Source: Acidithiobacillus concretivorus (GTDB lineage: Bacteria; Pseudomonadota; Gammaproteobacteria; Acidithiobacillales; Acidithiobacillaceae). Taken from it: 54,991 nucleotides of DNA. Under the pieces are notes generated by a model. The model saw nothing but the letters and a program-made list of their open reading frames with translations, had not been told where the DNA came from and made no database searches. The translations under genes and the position numbers were made by a program. The stretch's first letter is position 1, and every line of letters begins with the position of its first letter. The stretch is taken from the NCBI RefSeq assembly GCF_018853445.1, contig NZ_JABELD010000002.1, positions 1 to 54,991 of the forward strand. Direction: 5' to 3'. Below are positions 36,091 to 45,081 of this stretch, in pieces.

Positions 36091-36341
36091 CTTTGAATCC
36101 ATCCCAGTACGAAGCTGGCCGTAAAAAAGCTGTTCCCGATTCGCCATCAGAGTCGTTATAAAGCGTTCACCATAACACGCCAATATGACACTTTTATGAC
36201 AGAACCTTAAACAATGGGTGAAAAAACAGGGTTTACCTGGCTTCTGTGAGCATTACGCTTTTCGTTATAGACCGTTGCGGAAACAACACTGGTCAGGCAG
36301 CCTTACCAACAACTATTATCAGCAAGTTTTAGACCAGAAAA
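36091..36341. promoter_or_regulatory. Non-coding region with a minus-oriented Pho box
   Basis: No convincing gene lies here. TATGACA occurs at 36184-36190 and again at 36195-36201, 11 bp apart: read on the minus strand this is a perfect two-heptamer Pho box (TGTCATA, four bases, TGTCATA). Nine bases further along the minus strand lies TATGGT (36174-36169), the same gap seen in the two forward-fitting Pho promoters. A leftward transcript would run antisense to the small lipoprotein and the pyrD 3' end. The remaining sequence shows no clear terminator. Confidence 0.6.
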
Positions 36342-36396
36342 TGTCATATTTTTGTCATAAAATATTCACAATACTGTCACATTAATCTGCTATATT
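36342..36396 (+). promoter_or_regulatory. PhoB-dependent promoter of the sel1-phospholipase operon
   Basis: Four heptamers with an exact 11-bp period: TGTCATA (36342), TGTCATA (36353), ATTCACA (36364) and TGTCACA (36375), followed after nine bases by the -10 TATATT (36391-36396). There is no -35 hexamer, as in PhoB-activated promoters. The predicted start near 36403 supports the downstream ATG at 36454 over the one at 36406. Confidence 0.85.
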
Positions 36397-36453
36397 ATTT
36401 ATATTATGAACCCAAAGAGTTTAGTTCATCCATTACCGATTTTGAGGATTAAG

Positions 36454-37215
36454 ATGCCCATCAAAAATTTCAAGTTTTCGGCAATCGGTATCTTGTTGAT
36501 GCTTATTCCTTTCACTCAAGCATCGGCCCAGAGCAACACGTCACCCGTTGTCATGAGCAACACCGCCAATCCCGGCGCCGTTGCTGATGCGTATCTGACC
36601 CATGCCCGGGCCATCCGCAAGGCGGATGCACCCATCGTCCATCTGCTGAATCAGGATGCCTATGCTCAGGCGGTGCCTCTGCTCAAAAAAGCGGCGGCGG
36701 ACAAGGACGATTTCTGGGCTGCTGACACGCTGGGGCATTTGTATCAGGCAGGGTTGGGCGTTTCCGCAAACTCCCAAACTGCTTTCCACTGGTATCTGCA
36801 GGCCGCCGAAGCGGGGGATCGCTTCGCACAGCGCCAGGTAGCCAATGCCTATCTCAATGGCTGGGGCGTGACCCGCACCCCCCAACGGGCGGCCTTCTGG
36901 TTTCGACAGGGTCTGATGGTTCCGCAGGTGGCCAATGCCGATTTCTGGCTGGGCAAAACCTATGCGGCAGGAAAGCTCATGCCCAAAAATCTGACCAAGG
37001 CTGCCTGGTATGAAGGACGCAGCCTTACTCTGCTGAAACAACTGGATGCCGAACAAGTGGGGGCGGCCGCCTACGATCTCGGCATTGCTTACTGGCACGG
37101 ATACGGGGTCAAAAAAGACGCCCATCAGGCCGAACAGTATTTCCGACGCGCCCTGGCTGAGCACTATCCACCTGCGGCCGCTGCCCTTCAACATCTTGAG
37201 GAGAAAAATACATGA
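36454..37215 (+). CDS. Exported Sel1-like repeat protein
   Basis: 253-residue secreted or periplasmic protein. Signal peptide MPIKNFKFSAIGILLMLIP ends at ASA-QS. Sel1-like repeats of about 36 residues follow, with the W-A-A/G-x-LG-x-LYQAGLGV pattern (ADTLGHLYQAGLGV, QVANAYLNGWGV, LGIAYWHGYGV). Such repeats mediate protein-protein contacts. ATG 36454 has GAGG six bases upstream; the frame is open to ATG 36406, which lies at the transcription start. It overlaps the phospholipase gene by four bases, so a chaperone or regulatory role for that enzyme is conceivable. Confidence 0.83.
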   Translation: MPIKNFKFSAIGILLMLIPFTQASAQSNTSPVVMSNTANPGAVADAYLTHARAIRKADAPIVHLLNQDAYAQAVPLLKKAAADKDDFWAADTLGHLYQAGLGVSANSQTAFHWYLQAAEAGDRFAQRQVANAYLNGWGVTRTPQRAAFWFRQGLMVPQVANADFWLGKTYAAGKLMPKNLTKAAWYEGRSLTLLKQLDAEQVGAAAYDLGIAYWHGYGVKKDAHQAEQYFRRALAEHYPPAAAALQHLEEKNT

Positions 37216-39263
37216 GACGTCGCGATTTTTTAAAAAGCCTGGGGGCTGGTGCCACGCTCACCGCTTTTCTGGGCAGTTCGGTAGCCCGTGCTGCCATGCT
37301 GCCCGCCCTGGGTCGTTCCGGGACCCTGGAAGATGTGGAACACATTGTTGTTTTTATGCAAGAAAACCGGTCTTTTGATCATTACTTCGGGCATCTGAGC
37401 GGGGTGCGCGGTTATAATGACCGCTTTCCGCTGAAGTTGCCCGACGGTAAACCCGTCTGGTTTCAGGGACGCATGGACGACCCGACCCGACCCATTCTGC
37501 CTTTTCATTTCAATACCCATAAAACTTCTGCGCAATTCCTTCAGGACCTGGACCATAGCTGGGCGTCTCAGCACGGAGCCATTGCGGGGGGCCTGATGAA
37601 TGCCTGGCCGCTTAACAAGACCGACATGACCATGGGTTATTTTCAACGCCAGGACATTCCCTTTCATTATGCGCTGGCCGATCATTTTACCATTTGTGAC
37701 CATTATTTTACTTCTCTCGCCGGGCCTACCTGTCCCAATCGCTGCATGCTGTTTACCGGCTCTATTGATCCCGAAGGCCAACATGGTGGTCCCTATATTG
37801 ATGATGACACGCATCTCTGGACCAAAGGCGTCAAACCCTTTACCTGGACGACGTACGCGGAGCGCCTGCAAAAAGCCGGTATTTCCTGGCGCGTCTATCA
37901 GGAAGGCCTACACGAAGAGGACCATAACCCGATGACGGGGAATTTCGGGGAAAATGCTCTGCTTTATTTCCAGGCGTTTACGGACATTCCCGACAGTTCA
38001 CCGCTGGCCCAACGCGCACGGCGACCGGGCGGAGTGGCGGCATTGCGTGAGGATGTGCTGCGTAATCGTCTGCCGCAGGTTTCCTGGATTGTGGTGCCGG
38101 CCGGTTATTCCGAACATCCCTCCTATCCACCTGCCTATGGCGCCATTTACATTGCCCGGGTGCTGGATGCCCTGACCAGCAATCCGGAGGTCTGGGGTAA
38201 GACCGTACTGCTTCTGGATTATGATGAGAATGATGGCTTTTTCGACCACGTGCCTCCACCTCAGCCGCCTACTCCGGTGCGGCCCGGCAAAAGCACGGTG
38301 AGCACCGAAGGTGAAGTCCACAATCGGATCAACCCGGACTGGCCCACGCTTTATAGTGCCGACCAACTGCCCTATGGCTTGGGACCACGTGCGCCGATGA
38401 TCACTATCTCGCCCTGGAGTAAGGGTGGCTATGTGTGTTCGGAAGTTTTCGACCATACTTCCGTTATCCGCTTCATCGAAAAACGCTTCGGCGTCAGTGA
38501 ACCTAACATCACCCCCTGGCGACGCGCCATTTGTGGTGATCTGACTGCTGCTTTCGATTTCTCGCGCCCCGATGAGCGCAAGGTTTCACTGCCCAGTACC
38601 ACCAATTATGTGGCGACAGTACATCACGAATCCACCTTGCCAGCGCCGCAAGTGCCCACAGAACAGGCCGTTGCCATAGATCCTCAGGAAACGGGGCTGC
38701 GCAAACGACGGCCCCTCGCTTACGCCACATCTGTGCGGCTGGAAGCGACGCATCAGGGAGTCCGTCTGCACCTGCATAACCCTTCTGAGTTGGGCGTCGT
38801 CTGCACTGCCTACTGGGATCACAGTCATCAACTTCCTCACCATTACACCCTGGGAGCAGGATCCAGACTGGAAGACGAGATGGTGCTGCCCAAGGATCAG
38901 AAGTTAGCGCTCACGGTATATGGACCGGACAGCTATATCCGCAAAATTACGGGTACGGGTCCTTCCACTTTGCACATTGATACGCAGGGAACCAAGACGG
39001 GAGATATCCAGGTGCTCTTGTATAACGCCGGTGCCGACACCTTGCCTATTGAAGTAACGGACCCGGTGTACGGACAGGGTGCTCGAAAAATTCAGTTGGC
39101 GGCAGGACAAACCCGGGAACTGCACTGGAACCTGCAACCCAGTCACCACTGGTATGATCTGATGATTTCTACCCCTCAGCACCAGTGGCAACTGGCCGGG
39201 CACATCGAAAACGGGGACGAGAGCTTCAGTGATCCGGCCAATACCCAGCCTGTTCTACTTTAA
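37212..39263 (+). CDS. Phosphocholine-type phospholipase C, Tat-exported
   Basis: 683-residue enzyme of the phosphoesterase family that removes the head group of phosphatidylcholine-like lipids and releases a phosphate ester. A Tat signal (RRRDFLKSLGAG) leads into the catalytic domain with EHIVVFMQENRSFDHYFG (Glu51, Asn52, Asp56, His57 region), TSLAGPTCPNR and LLDYDENDGFFDHVPPP. The C-terminal third (from about 490) holds the two beta-rich DUF756 domains typical of PlcH/PlcN-like enzymes. It is coupled to the Sel1 gene behind a Pho-box promoter, which fits phosphate scavenging or lipid remodelling. True head-group preference is unknown. Confidence 0.9.
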   Translation: MRRRDFLKSLGAGATLTAFLGSSVARAAMLPALGRSGTLEDVEHIVVFMQENRSFDHYFGHLSGVRGYNDRFPLKLPDGKPVWFQGRMDDPTRPILPFHFNTHKTSAQFLQDLDHSWASQHGAIAGGLMNAWPLNKTDMTMGYFQRQDIPFHYALADHFTICDHYFTSLAGPTCPNRCMLFTGSIDPEGQHGGPYIDDDTHLWTKGVKPFTWTTYAERLQKAGISWRVYQEGLHEEDHNPMTGNFGENALLYFQAFTDIPDSSPLAQRARRPGGVAALREDVLRNRLPQVSWIVVPAGYSEHPSYPPAYGAIYIARVLDALTSNPEVWGKTVLLLDYDENDGFFDHVPPPQPPTPVRPGKSTVSTEGEVHNRINPDWPTLYSADQLPYGLGPRAPMITISPWSKGGYVCSEVFDHTSVIRFIEKRFGVSEPNITPWRRAICGDLTAAFDFSRPDERKVSLPSTTNYVATVHHESTLPAPQVPTEQAVAIDPQETGLRKRRPLAYATSVRLEATHQGVRLHLHNPSELGVVCTAYWDHSHQLPHHYTLGAGSRLEDEMVLPKDQKLALTVYGPDSYIRKITGTGPSTLHIDTQGTKTGDIQVLLYNAGADTLPIEVTDPVYGQGARKIQLAAGQTRELHWNLQPSHHWYDLMISTPQHQWQLAGHIENGDESFSDPANTQPVLL

Positions 39264-39292
39264 ATCCATAGAACTTCCTGACCGCATGGCTA

Positions 39293-39328
39293 GCGTGATG
39301 CATCTATAGTCTTTAAGATGCTTCACGC
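39293..39328 (+). terminator. Hairpin between phospholipase and efflux genes
   Basis: GCGTGATGCATCT (39293-39305) pairs with AGATGCTTCACGC (39316-39328) with one mismatch and a ten-base loop. There is no U-tract, so it may be a weak terminator, an mRNA processing or stability element, or an operator. It is the only structure in the 101 bp before the tolC-like gene. Confidence 0.4.
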
Positions 39329-39364
39329 ATCAAACAACATCCGCAAGAACAAGGTATCCGCACC

Positions 39365-40858
39365 ATGCGTCTTATTCGTAGCTTCCTGAACGAACCATTT
39401 TTTAGGAATCGCTTACGGAGTTGCTGCGCGGGCATTCTGTATGGTATGGCTCTTGGGATGCTTTTGAGTGCTCAGACAGCCTCGGCAGCGCCTCTGGACA
39501 TGCTGATTCACGACCCTTTTGATACCCAGGGCTGGGTAAAGCAACCGCTGGGACAAAGCTGGCAAGATCGGCAACTACAATTGCCTAAGGCGGCTCTGCC
39601 GGGCACGCGCAGTTTCGTAAAACCCCAAAGTCTTGCCGCATTGACCAATTATGCCTTGGCACACAACCCACAAACCCGGGTGGCCTATGAGAATTTACAG
39701 GCCTCTGCTGCGGGGTTGGGTGTCGCCGAATCTGCCTGGTTGCCGAGCATTTCCCTGAGTGACTCTGCGGCCCGTTCCCAGAGCAATACCACAGCGGGTT
39801 TTAGTATTCCCATTATCAATAGTAATTCTGCGTCCCTTAGTCTGAGTTATGTACTGCTGGATTTTGGTCTACGTGCCGCGCAGAAAGATGGGGCGCTCGC
39901 CCAGTTGTACATTTCCGGCTTTGATAACAATAGTGCGCTGACGAAAGTCGCTCTCAGCGTCACCCAGAATTACTACCAACTCATTGGCGAACAGGCGCTG
40001 GTTCGGGCTTATGCGCAAACGGTCACGGAAGATAGCGCCAATCTGGATGCTGCGCGGTTGAAACAACATTCGGGTATGGCAACCATTGCCGATGTTCTGC
40101 AGGCGCAGTCGGCTCTTGCCCAGGCGCAGTCCCAATGGATTTCGGCCCAGGCTACCGTGCGATCTGACCAGGCTGCACTGGCGGAAAGTTGTGGACTACC
40201 GCCCGGCAATCCGCTTCCGCTAGTACCGTTAAACACCCATCAACTGCCTCCAGACATTACGCCTTCTGTGCAATCTCTGGTCCTTCATGCTACTCAACAC
40301 AATCCTAATGTCAGGGCCGCTGCCGCCCAGATTCTGGCCAGCCGTGCCACACTTCGAGAGGATCAGGCTCAGGGACTACCGACCTTGAGCGCATCAGTTT
40401 CAGCCGGCAAACGCTTTCAGAACGGGCTGGAACCTTCCCAAAACTGGGCCGTCGGTTTCAGTCTTAAAGTGCCGCTGTTTACGGGTTTTCATGATAGTTA
40501 TCAGATTCAGCAGGCGCGGCGACAGGAGCGCAGCGCCCGCGCCTCATTGAACCAGGAGACCCAAAGCATTGCCTTAACCGTGTACCAGGATTACCAGACC
40601 GTCATGGGTGCGCGTTCAGCGGCAAAAGCGGCTCAGATCGCCGTCAAAAGTGCCCAGGCTTCGCTGGCTGCTATTCGTGCCCAATACAAGGTAGGACTTT
40701 CGACCATGCTTAATTTGCTGACTGCCCAGGCGACGCTGACGACGGCTGAACAAACCCGGATTCAGGACATGACGACGGCCTATGTGCAACTGGCTAATCT
40801 CGCTAATGCTCTGGGAATGATCGGGCTCCCCAACACGTCCACAGGATTCCACTCATGA
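39365..40858 (+). CDS. TolC-family outer-membrane efflux protein
   Basis: 497-residue outer-membrane channel with an N-terminal signal (cleavage near ASAAP). Two OEP repeats are evident: LAALTNYALAHNPQTRVAYENLQ and SLVLHATQHNPNVRAAAAQI start equivalent helical hairpins, and each ends near a G-LDFG or LFTGF strand turn. It is the outer component for the adaptor and RND pump that follow, with four-base overlaps. The start ATG 39365 has AAGGT upstream. Confidence 0.92.
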   Translation: MRLIRSFLNEPFFRNRLRSCCAGILYGMALGMLLSAQTASAAPLDMLIHDPFDTQGWVKQPLGQSWQDRQLQLPKAALPGTRSFVKPQSLAALTNYALAHNPQTRVAYENLQASAAGLGVAESAWLPSISLSDSAARSQSNTTAGFSIPIINSNSASLSLSYVLLDFGLRAAQKDGALAQLYISGFDNNSALTKVALSVTQNYYQLIGEQALVRAYAQTVTEDSANLDAARLKQHSGMATIADVLQAQSALAQAQSQWISAQATVRSDQAALAESCGLPPGNPLPLVPLNTHQLPPDITPSVQSLVLHATQHNPNVRAAAAQILASRATLREDQAQGLPTLSASVSAGKRFQNGLEPSQNWAVGFSLKVPLFTGFHDSYQIQQARRQERSARASLNQETQSIALTVYQDYQTVMGARSAAKAAQIAVKSAQASLAAIRAQYKVGLSTMLNLLTAQATLTTAEQTRIQDMTTAYVQLANLANALGMIGLPNTSTGFHS

Positions 40859-41952
40859 TGCGCTCCCTGCCCGTAAAATCCCTGTTGCTTCCCGTTGCGG
40901 CAGCCCTGATCCTGGCGGGCTGCGCCCAGCATAAGCCTTCCCATAAAAATACGGCCCTGCCTGTCGAAACCACGACGGTGCAGACTGGCAATCTACCCAT
41001 TGTGGTCAATACCCTGGGGCAAGCCGTGGCATCCCACAGTGTCACCATCACCCCGCAGGTGAGCGGCATTTTGCAGAAGGTTGCCGTCCACTCGGGACAA
41101 GTGGTTCAAAAAGGCCAGCTTCTCTTTCAGATTGACCCTGCCACACCAGCCGCCCAGGTGGCTGAAGATCAAGCCAATCTGCAGGGTGAAATTGCGCAGG
41201 AACAATATGATGATGCCCAGGTCAAGGCTTATGCGCCGCTGCTCAGCAAGGATTATGTCACCCGCCAGACGGTCCAGCAGGCTCAGGCTCAGGCCAACAC
41301 CGCAGCCGCCACCGTGGCCGCTGATCAGGCGGCGCTGCAGGCTGCTCGTATTACTCTGGCGGAAACCCGGATTACCGCGCCCATCAGTGGTAGCGTAGGC
41401 ATCTTGAGCCTCAAATCCGGCAACCTGGTCACGGCCAACAGCACAACACTGGTCACCATCAACCAGATTCAACCGATTTACGTGCAATTCAGTCTGCCTG
41501 AAGCCTATCTCGACGATTTACACACCGCCATCAGCAATCACTCCGGCAAAGTAGCCGTCTGGGATGAGAACCATCAGACCCGGATCGGCACCGGAACCGT
41601 CACGGTGATTGATAATACGGTCAACACGGCTTCAGCAACGGTTACGGCGCGTGCCACCCTGAGTAATCAACCCGCCCGGCTCTGGCCCGGTGAATATGTG
41701 CAGGTAGATTTCACCGCCCGAGAACTGCGCCATGCCCTGATCATTCCGGCAACGGCCTTACAGCAGGGCGTCTCCGGCCCATATGTCTATACCATAAAAA
41801 AAGACAAGGCCATTATGCAGGCCGTGCAATTTTTAGGGCAGAACGGTAAGCAGGTGGCCATCGCCGGAAGCCATTTATTGGGAGAAAGCGTGATTGTGGG
41901 GGCACCAACCCGACTTCATCCCGGTTCTGAAGTGCGCGTGATCAAGTCATGA
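40855..41952 (+). CDS. RND efflux periplasmic adaptor (MFP), lipoprotein
   Basis: 365-residue membrane-fusion protein. Lipobox LAGC at about residue 20-23 anchors it to the inner membrane. Biotinyl-lipoyl-like halves (ITPQVSGILQKVAVHSGQVVQKGQ and ARITLAETRITAPISGSVG) flank an alpha-hairpin of about 70 residues (VAEDQANLQGEIAQEQYDDA). It overlaps both neighbours by four bases, forming a full tripartite pump operon. Substrate unknown. Confidence 0.93.
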   Translation: MMRSLPVKSLLLPVAAALILAGCAQHKPSHKNTALPVETTTVQTGNLPIVVNTLGQAVASHSVTITPQVSGILQKVAVHSGQVVQKGQLLFQIDPATPAAQVAEDQANLQGEIAQEQYDDAQVKAYAPLLSKDYVTRQTVQQAQAQANTAAATVAADQAALQAARITLAETRITAPISGSVGILSLKSGNLVTANSTTLVTINQIQPIYVQFSLPEAYLDDLHTAISNHSGKVAVWDENHQTRIGTGTVTVIDNTVNTASATVTARATLSNQPARLWPGEYVQVDFTARELRHALIIPATALQQGVSGPYVYTIKKDKAIMQAVQFLGQNGKQVAIAGSHLLGESVIVGAPTRLHPGSEVRVIKS

Positions 41953-44900
41953 ATTTATCGGCACCCTTTATTCGCCGCCCCGTTGCCACGACGGTACTCG
42001 CAGTAGCAGTAGCCCTGCTGGGTTTATTTGCCTATCTGCAATTACCCACGGCTTTGCTGCCTAACGTCAGTTTCCCGATGGTGATGGTTACCGCCGAACT
42101 GCCGGGAGCCAGCCCCAAAACCATGTCCAGCGCAGTAGCTACCCCACTGGAAAGACAATTTGCCAGTATTCCGGGCCTCAACTCCATGAGTGCCGTCAGT
42201 CAAAACGGGGTGACCCAGATCACTCTGCAGTTCGATCTCAGCAAATCCGCGCTGGGCGCTACCCAGCAAGTGTCCAACGCCGTTTCCCAGGCCCAGCATT
42301 TTTTACCACCAGGCATGCCCGAGCCGCCTTCGGTCCGGCAAATGAATCCTTCGGCCCAGCCCGTATTTTATATTGGCATGTCTGCTCCCAACATGCCGCT
42401 TTATGATCTCGATAAATACGCACAAACCAAGGTCAGTACGGCATTATCCGGCATATCCGGGGTATCTGACGTACAAATTTACGGAGCGCAAACCTACGCC
42501 GTGCGCATTTATGTGAATCCTTTTGCCCTTTCTGCGCGGGGTCTGAGTCTGCAGGCCGTACAAAGCGCCCTGGGTAATGCCAACGTCAACCTGCCCGGTG
42601 GCACCCTGGATGGAGGTGATCAGGCTTTCGCCACCCAGGTGCATGGTCAGTTACATACCGCAAAAGCTTACAACCATCTGGTTCTGGCCTATGAAGGTGG
42701 ACAGGCCGTGCCCCTTAGTGCGGTAGGCAAAGCCGTCAACAGCACCCAGGATAACCAGCAGGAAACCTGGATCAACAAAACTCCCGGCATTGTTCTCGCG
42801 GTAACCCGGCAGCCCGGCAGCAATACCGTCGCCATTTCCAACAAAATCCGCGCCATGTTGCCGCAACTGCAGGCCACCATGCCCGGCGGGGTGCATCTGA
42901 CCAATGTTTTCGATTTGGCCGATTATATTCGCGCGGCAGTACACGAAGTGCTGATGACCCTCATCCTTGCCAGTATTCTGGTTGCGGGCGTCATGTGGCT
43001 GTTTCTGCGCCGCACCTCGGCTACCCTTATCGGCGCAGTGGCCATACCTCTTTCCCTGCTGGGCACCTTTCTGGTCATGATGCTGCTGGGCTTCAGCATT
43101 AACACCCTGACCTTGCTGGCACTGACTCTTTCCGTAGGTTTTGTGGTGGATGATGCGGTGGTGATGCTGGAAAACATCAACCGACACATCGATCGGGGAG
43201 AAACCGGCATGACTGCCGCCCTCAATGGCAGTCGCGAAATCAGTTTTACAGTCCTGTCCATGACCTTGTCCCTGTCCATCATTTTTCTGCCTTTGATTTT
43301 TCTGGGTGGCTTTGTCGGTCATTTATTCTCGGACTTTGGGGTCAGTATTGCCGTGGTCATCCTGATTTCCGGGATGGTCGCCCTGAGCGTCACCCCCATG
43401 CTCTGCAGCCGTTATCTCAAACCCAATCATGCCCACGCCCGGACTGATCTGCATGATACGGGTCACTTACCTGAAGACGGAATTTTTCAGCGATTTTTCA
43501 AAAGCAGCCGCGATTTTTATATTCGCACCCTGAAAGTCGCTCTGCAGCATAAATACTGGATGCTGGCCCTGGCCGGACTTTCGCTGGCAGGTAGTGTCTG
43601 GCTGATCATGATTGTTCCCAAGGCTTTTTTACCCAGCCAGAATTCGGGAATGATTAATGCCAATATTGAATACCCTACCGGAATGACTTTTGCTGAAGTC
43701 AGGCACGAGCAGTCAGAAATCGCCCGGATCGTGAAATCCAATACCCGCATTCAATCGGTGGTGTCTTCTGCAGGCCAGGGTGCAGGGGGTTTTGGTAGCC
43801 GCAATTCCGGCCATATGTTCATCCATATTCGCAATGGATATGCTCCACAGACGGAGAACATCATTGTGGATCTGCAGCGCGCCACCCGTAAGTTTCATAA
43901 TGCCCAGATTGTTTTTCAGGGACCCCAAAGCGCCCACTCAGGAACCGCCAGCGGCAACGGCAGCTATATTTATGAACTTATGGGCAGCAACTGGACAGAT
44001 CTGAATGCGGCCACGCTGAAAATGACCGAAGCCCTGCAAAAGCTTCCGCAACTCAATTCCGTCAGTAACAGTCTGGAAAACAACAATCCGCAGGTCACCA
44101 TTCATATCAATCGTGCCCGTGCCACGGCTTTGGGTGTCACCCCCGCCGCCATCGAAAACACCCTGGGTCTGGCCTTTGGCGGACATGAGGTGGGAACCAT
44201 TTACGGGGCTAGTAATCAATATGAAGTAATTATGGAACTTGAACCGCGCTATCAGAAAAATATTAATGCCTTGTCCACCCTGAGCGTGCCGGGGGCAGGA
44301 TCAATTTTAGTGCCCCTTTCAGCCGTAGCCCGTTTTCATTATGACGCGGCGCCCCTGAATCTGATGCAGCATAATGGGCAACCCTCTACCACCATTTCCT
44401 TCAATCTGGCTCCCGGGGTGCAACTGGGTTCAGCCATCAGCGCCCTGCAGCATACGGCTCACCAGGTCCTACCCGCAGGCATTGTCGGGCATTTGGGCGG
44501 GAATGCCGCGCAATTTCAATCTGCCTTCAAATCCCTGCCCTTTTTATTGTTGGCAACCGTATTGCTGATTTACGTGGTACTCGCCATTTTGTATGAGCAT
44601 TTCCTCCATCCCCTGACGATTTTGACGGCTTTGCCGCTGGCGGCTTTCGGTGCGCTGCTGTCTTTGGTCATTTTTCATGAACCGCTGGATTTATACAGTT
44701 TCATCGGCATTATCATGTTGCTGGGGCTGGTCAAGAAAAACGGGATTATCCTCGTTGACTTTGCTGTCAGTCGGCGCCGTGAGGGCGAAGATGCCTACAA
44801 TGCCATTATTGATGCCTGCACCATTCGTTATCGGCCGATTATGATGACTACTTTTGCCGCTATTCTCGGGGTGCTGCCCATTGCCATCGGGTTTGGCGCA

Positions 44901-45068
44901 GGTGCCGGAAGCCGGGTACCCCTCGGTATTGCCGTGGTCGGTGGCCTGATATTTTCGCAGTTTCTCACCCTGTATATCACGCCCGCTTTTTATTTATGGT
45001 TTGACGGGCTCTCCTGGCCACGTCGCAAACGGACGCAAACCGTTGCGTTGAATCCCGATCCCTCATAA
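41949..45068 (+). CDS. RND-family efflux transporter permease (HAE1/Mdt-like)
   Basis: 1,039-residue inner-membrane pump with twelve spans in the AcrB pattern: NLSAPFIRRPVATTVLAVAV start, large periplasmic loops, TM4 proton-relay aspartates in VGFVVDDAVVMLENINRHI and the TM10 region GLVKKNGIILVDFA with lysine. Length matches MdtB/C-type pumps. It completes a tolC-adaptor-pump operon; the adjacent genes encode envelope transglutaminase-like proteins, so export of an envelope compound or lipid is conceivable, but nothing in the sequence fixes the substrate. Confidence 0.95.
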   Translation: MNLSAPFIRRPVATTVLAVAVALLGLFAYLQLPTALLPNVSFPMVMVTAELPGASPKTMSSAVATPLERQFASIPGLNSMSAVSQNGVTQITLQFDLSKSALGATQQVSNAVSQAQHFLPPGMPEPPSVRQMNPSAQPVFYIGMSAPNMPLYDLDKYAQTKVSTALSGISGVSDVQIYGAQTYAVRIYVNPFALSARGLSLQAVQSALGNANVNLPGGTLDGGDQAFATQVHGQLHTAKAYNHLVLAYEGGQAVPLSAVGKAVNSTQDNQQETWINKTPGIVLAVTRQPGSNTVAISNKIRAMLPQLQATMPGGVHLTNVFDLADYIRAAVHEVLMTLILASILVAGVMWLFLRRTSATLIGAVAIPLSLLGTFLVMMLLGFSINTLTLLALTLSVGFVVDDAVVMLENINRHIDRGETGMTAALNGSREISFTVLSMTLSLSIIFLPLIFLGGFVGHLFSDFGVSIAVVILISGMVALSVTPMLCSRYLKPNHAHARTDLHDTGHLPEDGIFQRFFKSSRDFYIRTLKVALQHKYWMLALAGLSLAGSVWLIMIVPKAFLPSQNSGMINANIEYPTGMTFAEVRHEQSEIARIVKSNTRIQSVVSSAGQGAGGFGSRNSGHMFIHIRNGYAPQTENIIVDLQRATRKFHNAQIVFQGPQSAHSGTASGNGSYIYELMGSNWTDLNAATLKMTEALQKLPQLNSVSNSLENNNPQVTIHINRARATALGVTPAAIENTLGLAFGGHEVGTIYGASNQYEVIMELEPRYQKNINALSTLSVPGAGSILVPLSAVARFHYDAAPLNLMQHNGQPSTTISFNLAPGVQLGSAISALQHTAHQVLPAGIVGHLGGNAAQFQSAFKSLPFLLLATVLLIYVVLAILYEHFLHPLTILTALPLAAFGALLSLVIFHEPLDLYSFIGIIMLLGLVKKNGIILVDFAVSRRREGEDAYNAIIDACTIRYRPIMMTTFAAILGVLPIAIGFGAGAGSRVPLGIAVVGGLIFSQFLTLYITPAFYLWFDGLSWPRRKRTQTVALNPDPS

Positions 45069-45081
45069 AGGTGACTCATCC

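Noticed and set aside
36050..36155. 34-codon minus-strand frame downstream of the reverse Pho box
   Set aside because: No ribosome-binding site, and it overlaps the supported lipoprotein gene; no recognisable features.
42651..43322. 223-codon open frame antisense to the RND pump gene
   Set aside because: Low-complexity Q/H-rich translation typical of a reverse-strand shadow.
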